The position numbers and the translations under genes were made by a program. Below are positions 9,302 through 19,908 of a stretch of 64,000 nucleotides of DNA, piece after piece. Source of the stretch: Periconia sp. R9002 (lineage: Eukaryota > Ascomycota > Dothideomycetes > Pleosporales > Periconiaceae); assembly GCA_023627715.1 (NCBI GenBank), contig JAMAHW010000025.1, positions 124,001 to 188,000 of the forward strand, written 5' to 3'. The notes beneath the pieces are model-generated. The model was not told the origin of the DNA. It saw only the letters and a program-made list of their open reading frames with translations, and searched no databases. The first letter of the stretch is position 1; every line of letters begins with the position of its first letter.

Positions 9302-12300
9302 TCACGCTTCCCACCTCACAACACTCCCCGCAACCGTCGCCCCTACACCCCCCTTCACGCCATCCACCCTCCCCCAAATCCCCAAATGCGCAAACCGTCC
9401 ACTCCACACCTCCTCCGTCCTCCCCTCAAAACGCACCTCCGTAACATTCCCCTTCAAAAGCCTAACCTCCTTCTCCCTCCGCGGATCCCACGGTTCACTG
9501 ATCTGCGGAACCCCAGACGTCACATTCCTGAAATCCGCGTCATTAGCGCGGAATGGAGGGAGCGTGGTGTTTGAGAAAGCAACTTCAAAGTATGCAGGTG
9601 GAAGAGCGCCCCAGTTGAGAATGATGGAGCGGATGCGGTGGGAGGTTTGGTTGTCCGCGGAGGATGAAGGGGTCGAGAGGTCGACGGTGAGGTAGGTTAG
9701 TGTCGAGGCGTTGGAGGGTTGCCATTTTGTGGATGTTGCGCCGTCGATTGCGGAAAGGGGGAATTGGCCTGGGACGTAGGAGGGTGTTTTGATTCGAAGT
9801 TTTGTGGTGTTGGTGGGGGATAGGGAAGAAGAAGTGTCGACGATGGGTTTACATTGGAGGATGTTTCCTGGTGTTGTGTTGTTCTGGCCCATCATGCGGT
9901 TTGGGATCACGAGGACCTCGGTGGGGGAGAGCGTGAAATTCTTCTTTTGGATGGGTAACACGACCGGGATGGAAGTATTCTTGAAAGCCGGATTCGCGGT
10001 AGCTAGAATGCGGTCTGGCATCCGTCGAAGAGTCGTGTGCGTCGCGTTTGACACGGCGTCGATACCGTAGCCCTGCCAATAAAAGGTGCGGTAGTTGAGA
10101 TGGGGAATTTGTGGTGGAAGCGAGGGATCGACTTCGAGTCTGTCGACGAAGAGGCGGAGGCCTAGATATCCGAAGATAGCGATGCGGTTGGTTCCACCCA
10201 TGCCAGTGAGGAATGGGAATGCCGGGTGCCAACCGCCGTTTGTTTTCCAGTCATCCGAGACTTGCTCTGAGTACTGGAACCACGGGAGGCGGATATAAGG
10301 TTGTTGCGAGTAGAGGTGGTACGTGAAGCTTGCGCAGCCTGATGGTGATACTTCGTTGGCCGCGATACTGAAGGCGCCCCATGTCATGGCCGGACCATCT
10401 GGGGATTGCTTGTGCGCGTAGTAATCGAGGTTCGCGAGGCTATAGGGGTTGGGGTAGTGCAGGATGTCGTCGATCAGAACGACGTCGGCTTGCTTGACGA
10501 CGATAGAGCCGTCCATCTTGCCGTACTCGAGGATGATGCCAGCTTCTTCATTCACCGGGAGGCGCATGTTCGAGGATATGTTAGTCCATGTCTCGTTCAC
10601 CGGGAGGCCGAAAAGAGCGTTCAGTTCGTTCGTTTCGTCGAAGTGCTTTTGTATCAAAGCAGTAGTAAACGCATCATTACTAACATGGTCGGCAAACTCA
10701 TCCGGGTCGGTGGCGTCCCATATCTCGTAGAAACCAGATGTGGAGTTGTAGTCGAGGAGTTCGCCGTGAAAGTATGCGATATCATTCGCGATGGGCAGAT
10801 GTTCGTCCTTGTATTTTTGCGCGTTCCCCGACGCAATGAACTGATTGCGCAATGCAATCCCGATATCACCGTTGATATGGTACTCGTAGTCAAAGCACGC
10901 CCCCGTAGGTGCACACTCTCCATACCTCGCACTCGTCCAAGGGAAAACCGCACCCCCCGTGAATCTCCCTGTCTGATTCTTCGTTGCCGAACGAGCCGCC
11001 AGTTTCACGTTCTCCTTTGCCTTCTGTCGTTTCTCTCTGCGATAGTTGACAACCGACTCAATATGCGTAGGATGAGAGACTTGTAACCCAGGCGCCATCC
11101 AGATTTCAGCATCCCAAAAGATCATCCCGGCGTAGCTATCCGAACCCAGCCCGCTAACAGGTACACTGTTAATATTGAGCCGAGTGTTATTCCCAGCAGC
11201 AACAACCGCATTCGGACTGACCGTATTCTGCAGAATCATAAACGGATTCACGACAGAACTCACCTGCAACTCCTGCAACAACGCATCGTCCGGCAACTCC
11301 CCATCAGCCCCCCTATAATAATCCACAGCATCCCTAGGCAACACCACCCCCCACTCCTCAACATGCGTCTTCAACAACGCCTCATACCCAACCTCCGCCC
11401 CACCACGCGACGCATTCCACGCCGTCCCCTTCGGATCCTCAAACGCATCCGACGACGCAATCCCAACAAACTTCACCACCTCCGCCGTCTCCCCTTCCTT
11501 CAACCTCACCTCCACCGCCTGCCCCACGGACGCATTCGAAGCCCCAACAAAAAACTTCCCACCCACCACCTCCACCCTACTCCCCCAATCCACCTCCTCC
11601 CCTCCAGCCAACGTCGACACCACATACGCCAACACCCCGTCCTCCCTCTCAGGCGCCACCCCCGTCCACACACTCCTCGCCCCATCCCCCACCTCACCCC
11701 CCTTCTCCCTCCCGACAGCCCTAACCGCGCCCGCACCCTCCAGCACATCTACAACCCTCACCCGTACATCCTCCTCACTCGTCAACCGCACTCTAACCAC
11801 CGCCTTCCCAACCTCCAACTTATGCACAAACATCTCATACACCACCTTCACCCCCTTCCCACCTTTCGGCCTCCACAAAAACCCCCACCACATCCTCCCC
11901 TCCTCAAAACTCACCCCGCTCTCAAACCCCTCTACGTCCCCCGCATCCGTCCGCGCGTCCAACACCGCACCATACGCCTCCACCACCAACCCCGCCCAGT
12001 GCGGGATCCCGGCTATGAAGCTCTCGGGACCAGTGTAAAACCCCGCGACCGTCGCGAATGTTTGGCGCTGGGTGAATAACGGCCAGCCCGAGGTGTCGGA
12101 TGTGGAGGTGTCGCGTTCGAAGAAGGGACCGAGGGAGGCGAGGGAGATGCCGGTGTAGCCATTTGAGAGGGTCATGCGGGGTTGGTAGGAACCTTGGGAG
12201 AGGGTGGTGGTGGTGAGGGTCCAGGATGTGGTGTTGAAGGTTGTGGTGTTGAAGTGGAGGAGGTCGTCGGTAGGGGTGTGGGTGGCCGTAGTTAGAGTTG

Positions 12301-12355
12301 GGGTGAGGAGGGATAGGAACAGCGCAAAGGCTGTTTTGAGCGTTGTTATTTGCAT
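9302..12355 (-). CDS. ath1: Acid trehalase, glycoside hydrolase family 65 (ATH1/AthA-like)
   Basis: A single exon encodes 1017 aa. Residues 1-24 form a cleavable signal peptide, and the mature part has many N-x-S/T sequons, as expected of a vacuolar or secreted glycoprotein. The N-terminal beta-sandwich domain opens with SNGYTGISL. The (alpha/alpha)6 catalytic region includes the FDYEYHINGDI block, whose Glu is the probable general acid, and the blocks MTWGAFSIA and NGGWHPAFPFLTGMGG. The length of about 1000 residues is normal for fungal acid trehalases. The enzyme splits trehalose to two glucose units and lets the fungus use external or vacuolar trehalose. Long open frames on the opposite strand are GC-rich shadows. 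Confidence 0.93.
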   Translation of the reverse strand: MQITTLKTAFALFLSLLTPTLTTATHTPTDDLLHFNTTTFNTTSWTLTTTTLSQGSYQPRMTLSNGYTGISLASLGPFFERDTSTSDTSGWPLFTQRQTFATVAGFYTGPESFIAGIPHWAGLVVEAYGAVLDARTDAGDVEGFESGVSFEEGRMWWGFLWRPKGGKGVKVVYEMFVHKLEVGKAVVRVRLTSEEDVRVRVVDVLEGAGAVRAVGREKGGEVGDGARSVWTGVAPEREDGVLAYVVSTLAGGEEVDWGSRVEVVGGKFFVGASNASVGQAVEVRLKEGETAEVVKFVGIASSDAFEDPKGTAWNASRGGAEVGYEALLKTHVEEWGVVLPRDAVDYYRGADGELPDDALLQELQVSSVVNPFMILQNTVSPNAVVAAGNNTRLNINSVPVSGLGSDSYAGMIFWDAEIWMAPGLQVSHPTHIESVVNYRREKRQKAKENVKLAARSATKNQTGRFTGGAVFPWTSARYGECAPTGACFDYEYHINGDIGIALRNQFIASGNAQKYKDEHLPIANDIAYFHGELLDYNSTSGFYEIWDATDPDEFADHVSNDAFTTALIQKHFDETNELNALFGLPVNETWTNISSNMRLPVNEEAGIILEYGKMDGSIVVKQADVVLIDDILHYPNPYSLANLDYYAHKQSPDGPAMTWGAFSIAANEVSPSGCASFTYHLYSQQPYIRLPWFQYSEQVSDDWKTNGGWHPAFPFLTGMGGTNRIAIFGYLGLRLFVDRLEVDPSLPPQIPHLNYRTFYWQGYGIDAVSNATHTTLRRMPDRILATANPAFKNTSIPVVLPIQKKNFTLSPTEVLVIPNRMMGQNNTTPGNILQCKPIVDTSSSLSPTNTTKLRIKTPSYVPGQFPLSAIDGATSTKWQPSNASTLTYLTVDLSTPSSSADNQTSHRIRSIILNWGALPPAYFEVAFSNTTLPPFRANDADFRNVTSGVPQISEPWDPRREKEVRLLKGNVTEVRFEGRTEEVWSGRFAHLGIWGRVDGVKGGVGATVAGSVVRWEA

Positions 12356-13504
12356 GGTTGGAGGGATTGTGTTGAAGTGTGAGAAGAGTGTGTGGTGTGG
12401 GGACGGAATTGTTGGTGGAAACTTTGATATCTTTTTTTTTCACTTGTTTTATTTCTTCTCTGCTTTTTCGACTCGGTCGGGTACAAACGCTGGCAGCTGG
12501 CAGGACCAAATGAGTGTGTGTGTGTTGTTGAAAACGAATGTTAAATGTGTACACAACATTTCCCTTCCTTTCCCAAAAATCAAAAAGAACAAAACGAGTG
12601 AACAATAAAAAAGCAACGCAGGAAATTCCCTAGGTACCTACCTATTACCCATATACCTCCCTCCCTTAGTACCAGACACCCATTAAACCACAATGTAGCC
12701 CCCAAACCGCTCCGCCCCGCCCCCAAATCCCAACCTATACACCCGCACCCCGAAAACGGTAAACGCTGCGCCTCCCTCCCCGCAAAAATCCTCCTTGAGT
12801 AGTTATGAGAAATTAATGGGGTACTTACAAAGCGCGTGCGTATGGCTTATGCAAACGGTGAGGTGGGGGAGAGGGGGTGGGGGCTATTTTGGTTTTGGAG
12901 GGTTGAGAGGTGTGATGGGAACGAGGTTGATTCTTCGGGGGTTGAAGTGCAAGATATATAGGGAGATTGTAAGAGTCAGTTGGTTAATTGGGTTAATTGG
13001 ACGGGGGAAAAAAATGGCGGTGGATGCCCAGATTCTAGAAAATGGAAGATAGAGGGTTGGGTGAAGGGTCTAAATCATTTCTTACTTCCTCCGTTCGCCG
13101 TCTTACTGTGGTAGTTTCACTTTACTTCTACCCTCAGCTACGCTACCCATCTTCCCTCACATATCTACCGACACACAGTAAAACCAAACAAATGCTCATG
13201 AAGATGATGCAACCCTGTTGAATACGACTGCAAAATCTTCTCCACCCAACAATCCGTAAAAAAAAACCCGATGAAAAACATGTGTTTGAAAACAGACAGT
13301 GGGGAAACGCCGCCCCAGAAATTCCATGATGGATGTTGAACCAAACCCCCGTAAATGCTCAGAAGATAATTGGAAATGTGGTATGGCATTAAAAAAAACT
13401 CCCCATTCGCTAGATCCAAAGAAGAATGTTGAAAGATTCTTATTCCGCCGTGTTAAGCGCTCCGCCATGTCTTTTTTGTGGACGAGAAGGGAGGGGGAGA
13501 TGTA
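12356..13504. other. Intergenic: trehalase promoter and 3' region of the glycine dehydrogenase gene
   Basis: About 1.15 kb contains pyrimidine-rich stretches near the trehalase start and a C-rich block at 12640-12790. Both neighbours are on the minus strand. I see no gene here. Confidence 0.45.
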
Positions 13505-16500
13505 TTACGTCGGCGTAGGTGCCGCCGCACCCGTCAAATCCGACTCCTCGCTCTCAACAGGCGCACACGTGCAAAACAAATTGGTATCGCCATACGCATC
13601 ATCCAAGCGCGTAACGCTAGGCCAGAACTTCTTCTCCTTCAGATACGGCAGTGGATACGCAGCTTTAGCCCTAGAGTACGGTCTATCCCATTCGTCGGAG
13701 AGGAGGAGGTCCATCTGCGAATGGGGGCTCATTTTCAGGACGTTGGTATCGCGGGGCTGTTCGCCGTTCTCGACCTGGGCGATTTCGGCGCGGATGGAGA
13801 TGAGGGCGTCGCAGAAGCGGTCGAGCTCGGCTTTGCTCTCCGACTCTGTGGGTTCGATCATGAGGGTGTTTGCGACGGGCCAGGACATGGTGGGCGCGTG
13901 GAAGCCGTAGTCCTGGAGGCGCTTGGCAATGTCGATGGCTTCGATGCCGGCGGTTTCTTTGAATTTGCGTACGTCGAGGATGAATTCGTGGGCGCAGCGG
14001 TCGTTGGCGTTGGTGTAGAGGATGGGATAGTGTGGCTTGAGGCGCGAGAGAATGTAGTTCGCGTTGAGGAGCGTGATTTTGGTGGCTTGGGTGAGGCCGA
14101 GGGATCCCATCATCTTGATGTAGGCCCAGCTGATGGGGAGGATGCTGGCGCTGCCCCAGGGGGCGCCGCTGATAGGCGCGATGGCGGACGCACCACCGCA
14201 TTCGTTGCGGAGGTGGCCGGGGAGGAATTCTGCGAGGTGCGACTTTACACCGATGGGACCGACACCGGGTCCGCCGCCGCCGTGGGGGATACAGAAGGTC
14301 TTGTGGAGGTTGAGATGGCACACGTCGGCGCCGATCTCGCCAGGGGAGCAGAGGCCGATTTGGGCATTCATGTTGGCACCGTCCATGTAGACTTGGCCAC
14401 CGTGTTCGTGGATGATGTCGCATACCTCCTTGATCTTGGGCTCGAAAACGCCGAATGTGCTAGGGTACGTGACCATGATGGCGCCGAGTTCTTCGCTGTG
14501 TTTTTTGCACTTGGCTTTGAGGTCCTCCATGTCCAGGTTGCCAGTCCCATTCTCGCACTTCACAGGCACAACTCGCATTCCGCACATGGCAGCACTGGCC
14601 GGGTTGGTACCATGGGCAGATACGGGGATCAAGCAGATGTCTCGCTTCTTCCCGGGCTGCTGCTCGAGGTACTTCCGGATAACGCGAAGACCAGCGAATT
14701 CTCCCTGTGCGCCAGAGTTGGGCTGGAGAGATACCGCGTCGAAACCAGTGATGTTGGCCAAGTCGCTCTCCAGCTGCGAGATCATCTGCGAATAACCCTT
14801 GGCTCTCTCCAGGGGAAGGAAAGGATGCAGGTTCGACACCGAAGACCATGACACTGGCGCCATCTCAGCGGTGGCGTTCAGTTTCATGGTACAGGATCCC
14901 AAAGGTATCATAGAATGGACCAAAGAAAGATCCTTCGATTGAAGGTGATGGATGTACCGTAGTAGTTCCGTCTCGGAATGGTGGGTGTTGAAGACCGGGT
15001 GTGTCAAGAAATCGCTCGTTCTCTGGAAAGCCGCCGGGGCATCGGCGCTGACCTCGTTTTGAAGTTGGGATGTGAATTCGGTTCCATTTTGGCTAGCAAA
15101 AACCTGTGCAATGACGGACGTAGTCGATAACTCGCTGGCTTCATCTAGAGAGATCGAAACGTGCCCATCATCGAGTTGGCGTATGAGAATATCATTTTTG
15201 TCAAGCTCGGAGATAATAGCCGCTGTCTTGTCCCCTGTTGCCACCACAAAGGTATCGAATGCAGCAGGCTCGTTATCGAGTTTTCCGCGCTGGCCCGTCT
15301 TATAGCCCAAATCAACAATGCTCTGTTGCAGAGCCCTAGTCATAGCAGTGACCTGTCTGGCGATTTTTCGCAGTCCATCTGGGCCGTGATATACCGCGTA
15401 CATGGCACTCATGTTAGCCAATAGAGCCTGTGCGGTGCAGATATTACTTGTCGCCTTCTCACGACGAATGTGCTGTTCGCGCGTTTGCAACGCCAATCGT
15501 GCCGCAGGATTTCCCAGGCGATCCTTGGACAATCCAATGACGCGACCAGGCAACTTGCGCTTGTACTTGTCAGAGCAAGCAAAGAAGGCGGCATGTGGTC
15601 CGCCATAGCCCAAGGGGACACCCAAACGCTGCGCATTTCCAAAGGCAATGTCAGCGCCAAACTCACCCGGGGGAGTCAATTGGGTCAGAGCAAGCAGGTC
15701 TGTGGCGACGCTGAACAGAGCACCTGTCTTGTGGACTTTGTCCGCAAGGTTGCGGAAGTCGTATATAGCTCCTTCCGTGTCTGGATACTGGGCAAGAACA
15801 CCAACCAGGTCGTCACCCAGCTCTTCCACCCTCTTGCTGTTGTCCTTCAACACATCAGCAATCTCGATGGTGATGCCAAAGCCTTCGGCGCGCGAACGTA
15901 GCACGGCCAGGGTTTGAGGATGGCATCTGCTCGAGACGAGGAAGGTCTTGTTTGGCCGTTTCTGACGAGAGGTCGGAAGCATGCCGAGCGACATAGTCAT
16001 GGCCTCGGCAGCCGCGGTGGGCTCGTCCAGAACAGATGCATTTGCGATGTCCAGGCCGGTAAGGTCCGTTACCAAGGTCTGGAAGTTGAGCAATGATTCC
16101 AATCGGCCCTGACTGATCTCGGGCTGATACGGTGTATAGCTGGTATACCAGCCCGGGTTCTCCAAAACATTTCGCTTGATGACCTCGGGGACCTTTGTGC
16201 CGTAGTAGCCACAGCCGATATAGCTCTTCCCCGGAGAATTCTGGCTCAACAGCTCCTCCGCAACCGTGAGAAATTGCTTCTCCGCGATGCCGTGCACCTT
16301 ATCGTCTGCGGGCTGCCCGGAGGCCAGAGCGCCGACTTCCAACTCACGAGCGGACAAAATGTCCGACGGTATCACCTGGCGCACAAACTCGTCGAGCGTC
16401 TTTACCGGGGGATCCAAGGTGGCAAGCATGGCTTCGACCGAGGCGGCCGAAGGGCCGATATGGCGACGGGGGAACGTGTCGAGGGGCTCGAAGGGCTGGA

Positions 16501-16738
16501 CATTGCCTGATTGTGCAGTCGTCGTCTCGAGAACATCTTCGGCCGCACTCGCGTGGAAAGCTCGTTTTGCCGGCGAGGCATCGTCAGGGCGGGCGGTACT
16601 GCGCGAGGAGAGTGAGGTCGAAAAAGCGCGTAATTGTGGTTGTTGAGGCGTTCGCAGGCGGGCAAGCACGGGCGGCGGGGCGGTGACGCGGGCGGTTTTG
16701 GCGGCCGAGCAAGCTGCCCTGATGATTGCGGTGCGCAT
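13505..16738 (-). CDS. gcv2: Glycine dehydrogenase (decarboxylating), P-protein of the glycine cleavage system
   Basis: One uninterrupted exon encodes 1077 aa. The first 50 or so residues are rich in Arg, Ala and Ser, a mitochondrial presequence. The N-terminal P-protein half starts at RRHIGPSAASVEAML and has SYIGCGYYGTKVP and YTPYQPEISQGRLE. The C-terminal half carries NLHKTFCIPHGGGGPG, where the Lys binds pyridoxal phosphate and the glycine-rich loop follows. The length agrees with eukaryotic homodimeric P-proteins. The enzyme decarboxylates glycine and passes the aminomethyl group to the lipoyl H-protein in the mitochondrial matrix, feeding one-carbon units to folate. The open frames antisense to it are shadows. 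Confidence 0.97.
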   Translation of the reverse strand: MRTAIIRAACSAAKTARVTAPPPVLARLRTPQQPQLRAFSTSLSSRSTARPDDASPAKRAFHASAAEDVLETTTAQSGNVQPFEPLDTFPRRHIGPSAASVEAMLATLDPPVKTLDEFVRQVIPSDILSARELEVGALASGQPADDKVHGIAEKQFLTVAEELLSQNSPGKSYIGCGYYGTKVPEVIKRNVLENPGWYTSYTPYQPEISQGRLESLLNFQTLVTDLTGLDIANASVLDEPTAAAEAMTMSLGMLPTSRQKRPNKTFLVSSRCHPQTLAVLRSRAEGFGITIEIADVLKDNSKRVEELGDDLVGVLAQYPDTEGAIYDFRNLADKVHKTGALFSVATDLLALTQLTPPGEFGADIAFGNAQRLGVPLGYGGPHAAFFACSDKYKRKLPGRVIGLSKDRLGNPAARLALQTREQHIRREKATSNICTAQALLANMSAMYAVYHGPDGLRKIARQVTAMTRALQQSIVDLGYKTGQRGKLDNEPAAFDTFVVATGDKTAAIISELDKNDILIRQLDDGHVSISLDEASELSTTSVIAQVFASQNGTEFTSQLQNEVSADAPAAFQRTSDFLTHPVFNTHHSETELLRYIHHLQSKDLSLVHSMIPLGSCTMKLNATAEMAPVSWSSVSNLHPFLPLERAKGYSQMISQLESDLANITGFDAVSLQPNSGAQGEFAGLRVIRKYLEQQPGKKRDICLIPVSAHGTNPASAAMCGMRVVPVKCENGTGNLDMEDLKAKCKKHSEELGAIMVTYPSTFGVFEPKIKEVCDIIHEHGGQVYMDGANMNAQIGLCSPGEIGADVCHLNLHKTFCIPHGGGGPGVGPIGVKSHLAEFLPGHLRNECGGASAIAPISGAPWGSASILPISWAYIKMMGSLGLTQATKITLLNANYILSRLKPHYPILYTNANDRCAHEFILDVRKFKETAGIEAIDIAKRLQDYGFHAPTMSWPVANTLMIEPTESESKAELDRFCDALISIRAEIAQVENGEQPRDTNVLKMSPHSQMDLLLSDEWDRPYSRAKAAYPLPYLKEKKFWPSVTRLDDAYGDTNLFCTCAPVESEESDLTGAAAPTPT

Positions 16739-18690
16739 CTTTTCGGGAGGTTTTCGTGCTCAATGGCACGATGCTTCGCCCGGATGGGCTTTTGGGGGAG
16801 CTTCTTCCGCTTTCTGGGTGGCTGGCTGTGTGTCCGTTCGGCGCTGGAGGTTTGCTTGTATGCGGTGAATTGTTCAACAATAGTAGGTAGACAGCAACTG
16901 CAGTATACTCAACTGAGCGCCCAAGTAGAAATACTTGCAAACAAAGAGAATAGAGGAAGAAAAAGTTAAAGCAGGAAGATGGGGAAAAGATGTCGTCGGC
17001 CCTCGGCGTCATAGGATTGATATCATATGCAAGGCGGTGTGCGCTATCTCTCGTCGAGTCCCTCTGGCACGATAATCAACGCACAATCAATCCAGATACC
17101 CCATAAAAGCCGCTCCTCTTAACCCCATTCAAATCCTCTCCATCCATCCTCTCAAACCAGTGGACCCTCCAAGCCAACCTCGTCCGCCAACAGAGCGACA
17201 CGTTATCCCGTGGATATCCGCGATTTGCTGTTGCTAGTCGAGCTTTTTTGTCGCCGGCGCCCAGGAACGCCCCGCCTGATAAGTCGTGCCGTGCGGATAG
17301 CCTTTGGCGCTAGCCTGAAAGAAGGTCGCGAACCACTCAAGCCTGGCCAATGGGATGGTTTGGTTACCGCTTATGGGAAGCGATTTCCGTCGGTAAAGTT
17401 TGGCTCGTTTGGGCAAAGGGACGCGGTAGGTATTATCAATGTAGGTAGTGTGATGGGAGGAAGCAGTGTTGGCAGATCGGATATAAGTAGTTTCTTCTTT
17501 TTCTTCCTCTCTTGTATTTTTTATTTGCCATTGTCACATTGTTCCTTTTTTTCACGTGCTTTCTCTACGAAGCGAACCCTATTTCTAACCTAGCAATCTG
17601 ATAAACCACTCCCTTGCCAAAAAGCAAGATGCCGCTACGAAAAAATAGCAGCTCTAGTAGAAGCCGTCCATGCATACAACCTCGGCGCTCTCCTTTTTTT
17701 TTTTTTTTTTTTTTTTGGAAATTCAACGGATTAGAAACCAAGCATTGATCTCGAGAATGTGTATTTGTTGATTTGCCAGATTTAATAACGGAAAAAAGCG
17801 AGAAAGAGCATGCATGATTTCAGCTTCGAGTGAGGTATGATTCGATGCAACTACCCAAGGAAAAGTAGAAGCATTAATTGTTTGAAGGGTGGAAGCTACT
17901 TTGGAATTTAGACTGGCGAGGAAAAGTACCTACATAGGTAGTTAGAACGTCATCTTACTTAGGTATACACATCTTTAATAGCAAAAGGCCTAGACATCTC
18001 TCCATCATAAGAAAGCGTTAATAAAGATCTATCAGCCAATCTCCTCAACTCACAGTGTGTAGTACATATTGGCTCCCGATGAGAACAAAGCCAGATGTAG
18101 CAGCATGCTATCCCTAAAAATCCTCTACATATTAATTGAGAAATCATCACATCGGCGTTGATTGATAATAATACGGCAGATGCAAAATCAATCATCATAC
18201 CAAAGAGGAGCTGCTGCTACTCCTACACTAATTTGCACGTCGGAGTGAAGCTCAGTTACAAATCAGAGAAGTTATAAACACGGAGTTAAAAATCAATCAT
18301 CACTGTCTTTGAAAAACTACCCAATTGAGCAGACCGCGCGGGCATCCCGATTAGGGATGGGGTGAGCCGGAAAGCTCAATCTACTCCTCCTTACCCTACA
18401 CTAAACCGAACTGAGCATGCGCGCGCTGACCCAAAACAGTTTGGAGCGGAAACCAACACCGACTTTCAGTTTGCACATGCTGCCAGTGCTGATTTTCCAG
18501 CGGTGGTGATAGCGTATGAGGGATGGATGAGTGGGATTATTGTTCCGGGGAGAAGATGGTGGCCTTCAGCAATTCATGTATAAAAGCTGCGAAGATTCCC
18601 GTCGTTGAGTTCTGAGTCTTCACCTTAGCTTTGTCTTTTGAGCATCAATCCTCATAATCCACAATATATCAAACACTTGAAGAATACACA
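16739..18690. other. Intergenic region of about 1.95 kb
   Basis: This stretch lies between the divergent glycine dehydrogenase and NmrA-like genes. It includes pyrimidine-rich leader sequence, a T23 run at 17694-17716 and AT-rich DNA. The open frame 17210-17593 has no recognised domain and ends in low-complexity Phe/Leu/Ser codons. I support no gene. Confidence 0.45.
17694..17716. repeat. T23 homopolymer
   Basis: An uninterrupted run of 23 T lies in non-coding DNA. Runs like this are common in fungal intergenic DNA and their length is often misassembled. Confidence 0.9.
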
Positions 18691-19796
18691 ATGGTCGTAG
18701 TCGCAGTTGCTGGAGGAACGGGGGGTGTGGGCAAGATGTTGGTTGATGCGCTGAAGGATAGCAAGGAGCACAAAGTCATTGTACTCGGTCGCAAGGTGAG
18801 TAGTTGCGCCGTAGTGCTGCTTGGTTCCGTTCTTGACATCAAGTACAGGCCCCGGAAGGAGAGACCCCCGCTCCAGTATTTGCTGTGGACTACAGCGATG
18901 TTGCGCACCTCACGAAGAATTTAGAGGAGAACAATGTTCACACGGTCATCTCTGCGATGCTCATGTACGATGCAGAAGCAGCGCAGGCCGAGGTCAACTT
19001 GGTGGCGGCAGCGGCAAAGTCGTCTCCCACGAAGCGCTTCATCGCGAGCAACTGGGCCACTGCTGCGCCGGAAGACGAGTGAGTGGCCAATTCACAACTG
19101 CAGCAATCATCCACCAATCGTAGCATTGTAGCTAATACGTATATCTGCTAGGTCGCTACGGCTTCCGTTCAACAGCTTCAGAGATCAGAGCGTCGAGGCC
19201 CTCCGCGAGACGAACCTCGAATGGACGCAGATCCACAACGGATACTTCTTGGACTACTTCGGCATGCCGCATATTGAAACGTACCTCAGCCCACTTGTTT
19301 TCGCTGTAGACATTGCACACAAGACGGCTGCCATTCCAGGCACTACTGGAGACGAGATCATCACTTTCTCTTACACCAAGGATATGGCGAAGTTTGTTGT
19401 AGCGGCGCTGGATCTGCCGAAGTGGGGTCGAGTGATGCATTGCTATAGCGACAACGTCTCGCTCAAGGAGATGGTGCAGGTTGCCGAGGAGATGACTGGT
19501 GAGTGTGCTGTTCTATTAGTGTGAAAAAAAAGCTAATTTGAGTAGGGAGCAAGTTCAGCGTGACTTATGACCCGGTTGAAAAGCTCAAACGTGATGAGAT
19601 AACCGAGCTGCCGTCTCATGAAGGTTTGTATCAGTACTTCCCTAAGCCTATGCTTGCAGCGTTGTTGGCTAAGTTTGGTCTGTGGTACTTCCATGGCTTG
19701 TTGCAGCTCCCCAAGGAGGGATCTTTGAATGAGAAGTTTCCTGATATCAAGACCAAATCGGTCAGAGATATCGTTGGCGTTTGGCAAGGCAAATGA
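18691..19796 (+). CDS. NmrA-like NAD(P)-binding protein
   Basis: Four exons (18691-18795, 18849-19078, 19152-19498, 19546-19796) join to 310 aa. The protein opens with VAVAGGTGGVGKMLVDAL, the GxxGxxG dinucleotide-binding loop of an atypical short-chain dehydrogenase. RFIASNWA and the HNGYFLDYF stretch resemble NmrA/isoflavone-reductase relatives. The classical YxxxK catalytic pair is not obvious, as in redox-sensing NmrA-like proteins. It converges with a Zn2Cys6 regulator only about 110 bp away, and a P450 lies beyond that regulator. Whether it is an enzyme acting on a metabolite or a nucleotide sensor cannot be decided. Confidence 0.88.
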
Positions 19797-19908
19797 GAAT
19801 TCTTGAAAATAATGCGCTGTGTTGCTCAAAGCACTAGCGTGGGAGGATTGAATTGGCGTGACATAGCAATGAGATCTTCATTTTTATATACTATCCCTCT
19901 GTACGATG

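Noticed and set aside
9386..12608. Long plus-strand and alternate frames across the trehalase gene
   Set aside because: GC-rich shadows with Pro/Arg/His-rich low-complexity translations; the minus-strand trehalase explains the region.
13478..14851. 457-codon plus-strand frame antisense to glycine dehydrogenase
   Set aside because: The opposite strand encodes a complete conserved P-protein; the antisense translation has no domain.
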